The notes under the pieces are model-generated. The model saw nothing but the letters and a program-made list of their open reading frames with translations. It did not search any database and was not told the DNA's origin. Shown here piece after piece: positions 26,454-31,185 of a stretch of DNA of 31,185 nucleotides. The stretch is from a virus, in the IMG/VR virus record IMGVR_UViG_3300030106_005464, positions 1-31,185 of that record. One strand, given 5' to 3'. Each line of letters starts with the position of its first letter. The stretch's first letter is position 1. The translations under genes and the position numbers were made by a program.

Positions 26454-27662
26454 TTATCGTTTGTTTTTAATTTTAAATTTAAAATCAGAAGAATTATCAC
26501 CCAACACTCTTACTTTTATACCACCCGCTTCAATTTGTCCATGACTTTGCCTTGGACTCATATCAACGTTTTTAGCTTTAGCAACACTATTTTTCATAGC
26601 ATCTGCCTTACCTTGTTCGTAAAAATGTTTTGCAATAGCGTCAGCGTTCATAGCTGTAAATAAAGATTTATGATATCCTTTAGCATCTGATAAAGCAGAA
26701 TTTTTATCTAAAAACTTTTTAGTAAAATTACTTATATCGCTTTGTATATTTTTAATCTCATTGACATTGTTTACGTTAAACCTATATTTTTTATCACCAA
26801 CGTTATATTCAAAACCTTTGAAGTTATTGTTGAAAACTTGATTAGTTTTTTTGTTAAAAATTTCAGTATTAACTTTAACAGTCTTTTCAGTTTCTTCTGA
26901 TTGCTTGTTGTATCTATTAAAAAAATCTACAGCTTTCTGTTGTTCTTTTGTAAGTTTACTTCCAGCTTTAATTTCTTCATAGTATTTGGACTTTTGCCCG
27001 TCCAAGTGGCTTCTAGCACTGGCAACTTGCTCTTTAAATGCTAGTTTTTTTCTTCTTATTTCTCTGTCAGTATCTTCGTCTTCGTCTATATTAAAAGTAT
27101 CTTCCATTAAGAAATTTATTTCTTCATTAGTTAAATGTGGTTTTGTTTGTTTGTAATACTCAAACACAACATCGTTATCATTTAACTTTGTATAATCTTG
27201 ATTAAGTTTTACGTAATCATTTATATCACCACCAGTTTCTTCCATAAAGTCAACTAGCTTTTGAATATTTTCTGGTAATGGTTTACCTGTTGCTTCAGCT
27301 TCAGCAATAGCTTCTTCAATTTTTTCTTCTACTTCTTCTATTTGCTCTTCAGTAGAATCTTCAGTTATTTCTTCTAGTACTGCTGTTTCTTCTTGTGCTT
27401 CAGCTTCCGGTTGTATTTCTTTTTGTTCTTGTGTGGGCTCGGCATTTTCAAGCTCTGCAACCACTCCGCTGTTGTCAGCGTTATCTTCTTTAGTTTCATT
27501 TTCTATTGGTTTGCTTAAGTCAACGACATAATCACCGTCTTCGTTAATATTTGGTTTATTAGTTTCTTCAACTTGATCAGTTGTTTCTTGCTTAACTTCT
27601 TCAACTTGATCAGTTGTTTCTTGTGTAGTTTCTTCAACTACATTTTCATTTTTTTCTTCCAT
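26454..27662 (-). CDS. Scaffold-like acidic head assembly protein, 402 aa
   Basis: Residues 1-160 are extremely acidic and low in complexity (many Glu, Thr, Gln, Val), starting with an ETTDQVEE repeat. Residues 160-330 are charged helices likely to form coiled coils. The last 75 residues end in a pattern, AKHFYEQGKADAMKN followed by VDMSPRQ and GIKVRVLGD, seen in the scaffold-type gene just before the capsid in marine phages. The location between portal and capsid is the standard place for a scaffold. It should guide procapsid assembly and then leave or be degraded; no protease motif is seen in it. The basic tail (FKFKIKNKR) could contact the capsid or portal. Leader is A/T-only. Confidence 0.75.
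   Translation of the reverse strand: MEEKNENVVEETTQETTDQVEEVKQETTDQVEETNKPNINEDGDYVVDLSKPIENETKEDNADNSGVVAELENAEPTQEQKEIQPEAEAQEETAVLEEITEDSTEEQIEEVEEKIEEAIAEAEATGKPLPENIQKLVDFMEETGGDINDYVKLNQDYTKLNDNDVVFEYYKQTKPHLTNEEINFLMEDTFNIDEDEDTDREIRRKKLAFKEQVASARSHLDGQKSKYYEEIKAGSKLTKEQQKAVDFFNRYNKQSEETEKTVKVNTEIFNKKTNQVFNNNFKGFEYNVGDKKYRFNVNNVNEIKNIQSDISNFTKKFLDKNSALSDAKGYHKSLFTAMNADAIAKHFYEQGKADAMKNSVAKAKNVDMSPRQSHGQIEAGGIKVRVLGDNSSDFKFKIKNKR
27564..27623 (-). repeat. Tandem direct repeat in scaffold N-terminus
   Basis: Two identical 27-nt copies at 27564-27590 and 27597-27623 (period 33 nt) encode the repeated ETTDQVEE residues of the scaffold-like protein. The period is a multiple of three, so copy number can change without breaking the frame. 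It is probably a recent in-frame duplication in a flexible acidic region. Confidence 0.85.
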
Positions 27663-27689
27663 AATATAATATAATAATAATTAATAATT

Positions 27690-30107
27690 TTATCTAGGTT
27701 CAAAAGCACCTAAATCAAACCCACCACCTAGTATATCATTACCTGCTGACTCAAAGTTTTTAGGTGCTTTATCTTTTTTTCTTTGGTCAATTAATTCACT
27801 TTGTTGTGTAGCTTGTATTTTTGTTCTTTCGTCTTTACGATCTTCTTTTTGTTTTTCTCTTGTTTTTAAATTATCAGACTCTATTTTTCTTAACTGCATG
27901 TTATACATAAACTCTTGCTCCATTAATGTTTTTTTCATTTCACCTTCTGCTTGTAATTTTTCAATATCTAATTGTGTTTGTGCTTGAGCTAATTCTACTT
28001 TATACTGAGTTATTGCTTGGTTTTTTTGAACTTCTGCTTGAGCAGCTACTTGTTGTGCTTGAGCATTAGCTTGTGCTTGCGCCTGTATATTTTGTTGTTG
28101 AATCTTTTGATCTCTATCAATCTTCTTTTTTCTTCTAATTTTTAATAACTGATTAGCTAGTTTTAAATTTTTAATTTCTCTTATATCTATAACATCTTCT
28201 AAATCTATTGTTTGTGTTGATAAAGCTATTTGAATATTGTTTTCAAGTATTGCTTTTTCTTCTTCATCAGGTTGTAAATGTATAAATATACCAAAATCAT
28301 ATAAGTGAAGCTCGTTTAATTCTTCTAAAGTAGCAACATTATGAGCACCAATAGAATTTATAAAAGCATCTCTTGTTGGTGAATATTCTATAATATCAGA
28401 TATTCTAAGTGATAATTGTTCTGCAACTTCTGCGGTTAAAAACAAACCGCTTTGTAATATGTGTCTTGTTGCTGTATTACTATTAGCAGCAGCTAGTTTT
28501 TGTACACCTACTAATGCGTTTTTATCTGGAACACTACCATCTCTAGCTTCATTTAACCCAGTTACATCACGTATCATTTGTAAATAATAATTATAATTAG
28601 CAATAAGAGACTGCATTTTTTTACCACCATGCCCAGATGTTATTTCTTGTATTGGTACTTTACCAGGATTTAAATCACCGTCAGAAGTAAATGATCTACC
28701 TATAACACTACCAGTTTGAAAGAACATGTTTAAAGCTTCTTGTGGATTATAATTTGTACCATTACCTAAATCTACTTCAGCTAAACCATCAGCATCTAAA
28801 TAAACACCGTCTGGCACCATACGTGACATTATTTGTTGTAGCTTTAAATGAGTTAATTGTATCATATCAGCAAAACCAGTTATACGATTTACTAATGAAT
28901 CAATTTTACCCTCATACATACGTGGTGCTACTAAACTATAATTCATTTTAACTTTAGTATAATCACTTTTAGAACGCATCATGTTTTTAGACAACTCCCA
29001 TTTTAAAAGTTTATTTGTTCCTAAAATAAAAGCACCTTCAAATAAAACCTCTATAGCTCTTTCTAATTTAGAATATTCACCTTGCATATTTTCAGGCGGA
29101 TTAAAATTATCATCTTTAGGTATTATTTTATCTGCACCACTACCTGTTTCTTTTATTTTATAAACTTCATTCATATAAGTTTTATAATTAAAATATAAAA
29201 CTTGTATTGTGTTGTTATCTTCTTTTTTCTTGTCGTAACGAGTATGATAGTTGTTTCTATTATAACTTTTGTTACGCATTATTTCATCTAAATCTTCGTG
29301 CTCTAAATAAGGAAACTGTTTTGCTAGTTCGTTGACAGGTATGGACTTTACTTCACCAACATAATATATATCGTCAAAATAAGGTGAATCACTATGAGAA
29401 TAAACTAAATCAGCTGGATCTACATATTTTATAGTTACACCTTCAGATGTTGTAAAGTCTGTTTTAACAGCACCAATACCTAGCACTGTTAAGTCATAAT
29501 AAAAACGTTTTCTTATTAACTCGTAATTATTACCTTCCATTAAAACTTTTAAAGCTTGTTCTTCAGCTAACTCTATAGACTGCTTGTAGCTTAATTGCAT
29601 GTGTAAAGCTAATTCTTCTTCGTTAGCAGGTAAAGTTTCCGGATCATTTTCTGTTAAATCAATATTAAAGTTTTCTTTTATATATTGATCTAAATTTTTC
29701 ATTTTCATGTCTCTTATTATAGACTCCATATACTCAGTCCTTTTTTGAACACCATATGGATCTTGTGAAAAAGCTTTTATATCGTAAGTTCTTTCAGCTA
29801 TACCGTTAACAACTATATCAACAAACTTAGCTATAATTGGAACTGGCTTCCAGTCTAAATTTAAATAAGACAAATCACCGTTTATAGATAATTCATCTTT
29901 ATACTTTTGTATTGATTGCTCGCCTCTTGCATATAGCCTTAATCTATGAAAGTCATTACGACTATTCATATATCGATTCATATTTGTGTCATCGTAAAAC
30001 CATTCGTTTTCTATAGCTTTAGCGACTTTTAAACCGTAATCATAGCTTAACTTTTCAGCATCACGTACAACTTGACTTGGAAAATAATTTTTATTAGAAT
30101 ATGCCAT
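27690..30107 (-). CDS. Portal protein, 805 aa
   Basis: Forms the dodecameric DNA channel at one capsid vertex and binds the terminase and tail. Supporting parts: NLDWKPVPIIAKFVDIVVNG (83-102), a portal-like core; a conserved beta-rich segment around 200-260 (YYDLTVLGIGAVKTDF, VTIKYVDPADLVYSHSD, FDDIYYVGEV); a long helical region around 380-560 including MIQLTHLKLQQIM and RDVTGLNEARDGSVPDKNAL; and a Gln/Ala-rich coiled-coil barrel-like region at about 666-746. The length is that of large podovirus portals. It starts 2 nt after the terminase stop, with a Shine-Dalgarno-like AAAGGA inside the terminase end, and it is followed by the scaffold gene. The function is known from the family; no activity is assayed here. 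Confidence 0.9.
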   Translation of the reverse strand: MAYSNKNYFPSQVVRDAEKLSYDYGLKVAKAIENEWFYDDTNMNRYMNSRNDFHRLRLYARGEQSIQKYKDELSINGDLSYLNLDWKPVPIIAKFVDIVVNGIAERTYDIKAFSQDPYGVQKRTEYMESIIRDMKMKNLDQYIKENFNIDLTENDPETLPANEEELALHMQLSYKQSIELAEEQALKVLMEGNNYELIRKRFYYDLTVLGIGAVKTDFTTSEGVTIKYVDPADLVYSHSDSPYFDDIYYVGEVKSIPVNELAKQFPYLEHEDLDEIMRNKSYNRNNYHTRYDKKKEDNNTIQVLYFNYKTYMNEVYKIKETGSGADKIIPKDDNFNPPENMQGEYSKLERAIEVLFEGAFILGTNKLLKWELSKNMMRSKSDYTKVKMNYSLVAPRMYEGKIDSLVNRITGFADMIQLTHLKLQQIMSRMVPDGVYLDADGLAEVDLGNGTNYNPQEALNMFFQTGSVIGRSFTSDGDLNPGKVPIQEITSGHGGKKMQSLIANYNYYLQMIRDVTGLNEARDGSVPDKNALVGVQKLAAANSNTATRHILQSGLFLTAEVAEQLSLRISDIIEYSPTRDAFINSIGAHNVATLEELNELHLYDFGIFIHLQPDEEEKAILENNIQIALSTQTIDLEDVIDIREIKNLKLANQLLKIRRKKKIDRDQKIQQQNIQAQAQANAQAQQVAAQAEVQKNQAITQYKVELAQAQTQLDIEKLQAEGEMKKTLMEQEFMYNMQLRKIESDNLKTREKQKEDRKDERTKIQATQQSELIDQRKKDKAPKNFESAGNDILGGGFDLGAFEPR

Positions 30108-30109
30108 AT

Positions 30110-31185
30110 TTATCCTTTGATTATTTTAGATATATTTCCATCGTTAGAATATTTAGAAATATGTATGTTTAATTTTGGTTTTTCAACTTTAACGTTTGGT
30201 GCATACAAATGCTTGTTGTTTGCCATTATAGCTAAACCACTACTTATTGTAGCATCAAACTTTGTTCTTTTGTTTATATCAAACTTAGCCCAATCGTTTA
30301 ACAATCTATTAAAATAAAGATCTCCAAAACTACCATCTTGTTTCATACCTACGTGATCTTGTATATACATTTCAATAGCTGCTGCATGAGCTTGTTTTAT
30401 ATCTTCACTAGAGTTTGGTATACCACCTATTTCTTTTTCAGCAACAGATAATTTGTTCCAAACTTTATCTGGCCTGTTCATACTAAAGCCTCTGTAGCCT
30501 CTACGTCTTAAATAGTATAACAGTCTAGGTTTATTATTTTCTGCAAGTATAGGCATACCGTAAAATACTAATGCCATTAGTACATCTTCAAAAAATATTT
30601 CAGCCGTAGGTGGTCTTGATAAGTATTCCAAAAAGAAGCTATTAGCAGGAGCGTCCTCCATGCTGAACTTAGTAAGTCCGTGAAGTGCTCCTTTTGAACC
30701 TTCACCATCTACGGTCCCGGATATATCATATGAGTCACATCCAAAAGCACCCATGTGTTCATTACCAGGATATCGCACGCCATTTTTAAGCACCACTTTG
30801 TTTTGCAGTTGTTGTTTAGGCACCCAACTAACTTTAAATCTACCTTTTGGATCTGGATAAAATATAACTTGCGTATCTTTTATACCATTAATCCATTGAA
30901 AATTACCTGTTGTTATGCCTAAGCTACTACTTAACTCTTCGTTATAATCTATTTGCTCGTATATTTTTACTAAGTTAAATATACTATTTTTTGTTTCATC
31001 TCTAAACGCGTGTTCTTCAGTGCGTGGAAACTGGCGATAAAATTCGTTTAAAGCATCTTGATCATCTTTTAATCCATCAGCTTCATTTTGCCAGTTATCA
31101 ATTACGCCTACATCTATTAGTTCACCGTCTGGGGCGAAGACATCTGTGTCAGGTGTAGTAAATACTGGAACTCCGTACTCATCAA
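30110..31185 (-). CDS. terL: Terminase large subunit, C-terminal nuclease part (5' end outside window)
   Basis: The frame is open from the window edge at 31183 to the stop at 30110-30112, 357 residues with no start needed inside the window. A GTG at 30823 could look like a start but the same frame continues upstream with clear family sequence (NEFYRQFPRTEEHAFRDETK), so that shorter gene is an artefact. The visible part contains the RNase-H-fold nuclease that cuts concatemeric DNA at the packaged end: acidic pair in FGCDSYD (fragment Asp150 and Asp153), a FFEDVLMALVFYG segment, and a final Asp310 in KFDATISSGLAIM. The N-terminal ATPase lies beyond the right edge. It is directly followed by the portal, the usual packaging order. 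Confidence 0.9.
   Translation of the reverse strand, partial: DEYGVPVFTTPDTDVFAPDGELIDVGVIDNWQNEADGLKDDQDALNEFYRQFPRTEEHAFRDETKNSIFNLVKIYEQIDYNEELSSSLGITTGNFQWINGIKDTQVIFYPDPKGRFKVSWVPKQQLQNKVVLKNGVRYPGNEHMGAFGCDSYDISGTVDGEGSKGALHGLTKFSMEDAPANSFFLEYLSRPPTAEIFFEDVLMALVFYGMPILAENNKPRLLYYLRRRGYRGFSMNRPDKVWNKLSVAEKEIGGIPNSSEDIKQAHAAAIEMYIQDHVGMKQDGSFGDLYFNRLLNDWAKFDINKRTKFDATISSGLAIMANNKHLYAPNVKVEKPKLNIHISKYSNDGNISKIIKG
30113..30118 (-). promoter_or_regulatory. Shine-Dalgarno-like ribosome binding site of the portal gene
   Basis: AAAGGA on the minus strand, 5 nt upstream of the portal ATG and overlapping the last codons of the terminase. It is the only purine-rich site of this kind in front of a gene in the window; the other starts have A/T-only leaders. 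It supports the 30107 start and suggests translational coupling. Confidence 0.6.

Noticed and set aside
26451-26663. Plus-strand open frame overlapping the end of the scaffold-like gene
   Set aside because: Antisense to a convincing gene; composition looks like a reverse-strand shadow. The other plus-strand frames (for example 6604-6834, 20295-20543, 30072-30317) were rejected for the same reason.
30110-30823. A separate 237-aa gene starting with GTG at 30823
   Set aside because: The same frame is open to the right edge and encodes continuous terminase sequence, so the GTG is an internal Val codon of a gene that enters from outside the window.

Overview
The window is the late (virion) region of an AT-rich tailed phage genome. 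All recognisable genes lie on the minus strand, so the transcriptional order runs from the right end to the left end. A podovirus-like particle is suggested: terminase, portal, scaffold, capsid, ring/stump-type adaptors, one giant tail protein and internal (ejection) proteins are present, and no tape-measure, sheath or tube gene is seen. The host is probably a marine member of the Bacteroidota. Reasons are the Flavobacteriia-type signal peptide and cysteine/Asp-Asp-Gly-Ser-Cys repeats at the left end, near-absence of Shine-Dalgarno sequences, A/T-only leaders, heavy use of ATA and AGA codons, and protein families familiar from marine uncultured phages. A relationship to crAss-like phages is possible but not shown here.

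Layout in transcription order (right to left). Packaging: C-terminal part of the large terminase (30110 to the window edge) and the portal (27690-30107). Head: acidic scaffold-like protein (26454-27662) and major capsid protein (24938-26434), followed by a strong terminator-like hairpin with a UUCG loop. Head completion and tail: an unknown 276-aa protein bracketed by a second UUCG hairpin, a 242-aa and a 528-aa adaptor/ring protein, a 3212-aa tail (nozzle/adhesin) protein, a 476-aa tail-associated protein and a 119-aa accessory protein. Ejection: a 232-aa Ala/Gln-rich internal protein, a 474-aa protein, and a 2463-aa polyvalent protein that joins a zinc-protease-like motif, a PD-(D/E)XK nuclease-like motif and a HAD phosphatase domain. 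The operon then runs into a truncated gene for a secreted, host-like protein at the left edge.

Gene spacing is tight (mostly 2-50 nt). The longest gene-free stretches are about 68 nt (24870-24937), 53 nt (23986-24038) and 43 nt (587-629), so there is no gene-free stretch over 300 bases. I see no tRNA, integrase, CRISPR array, insertion sequence, replication gene or lysis gene. The least expected items are the secreted protein gene at 1-586, the multi-domain polyvalent protein, a 12-residue motif shared by two neighbouring ejection proteins, and the pair of UUCG hairpins around the gene after the capsid.
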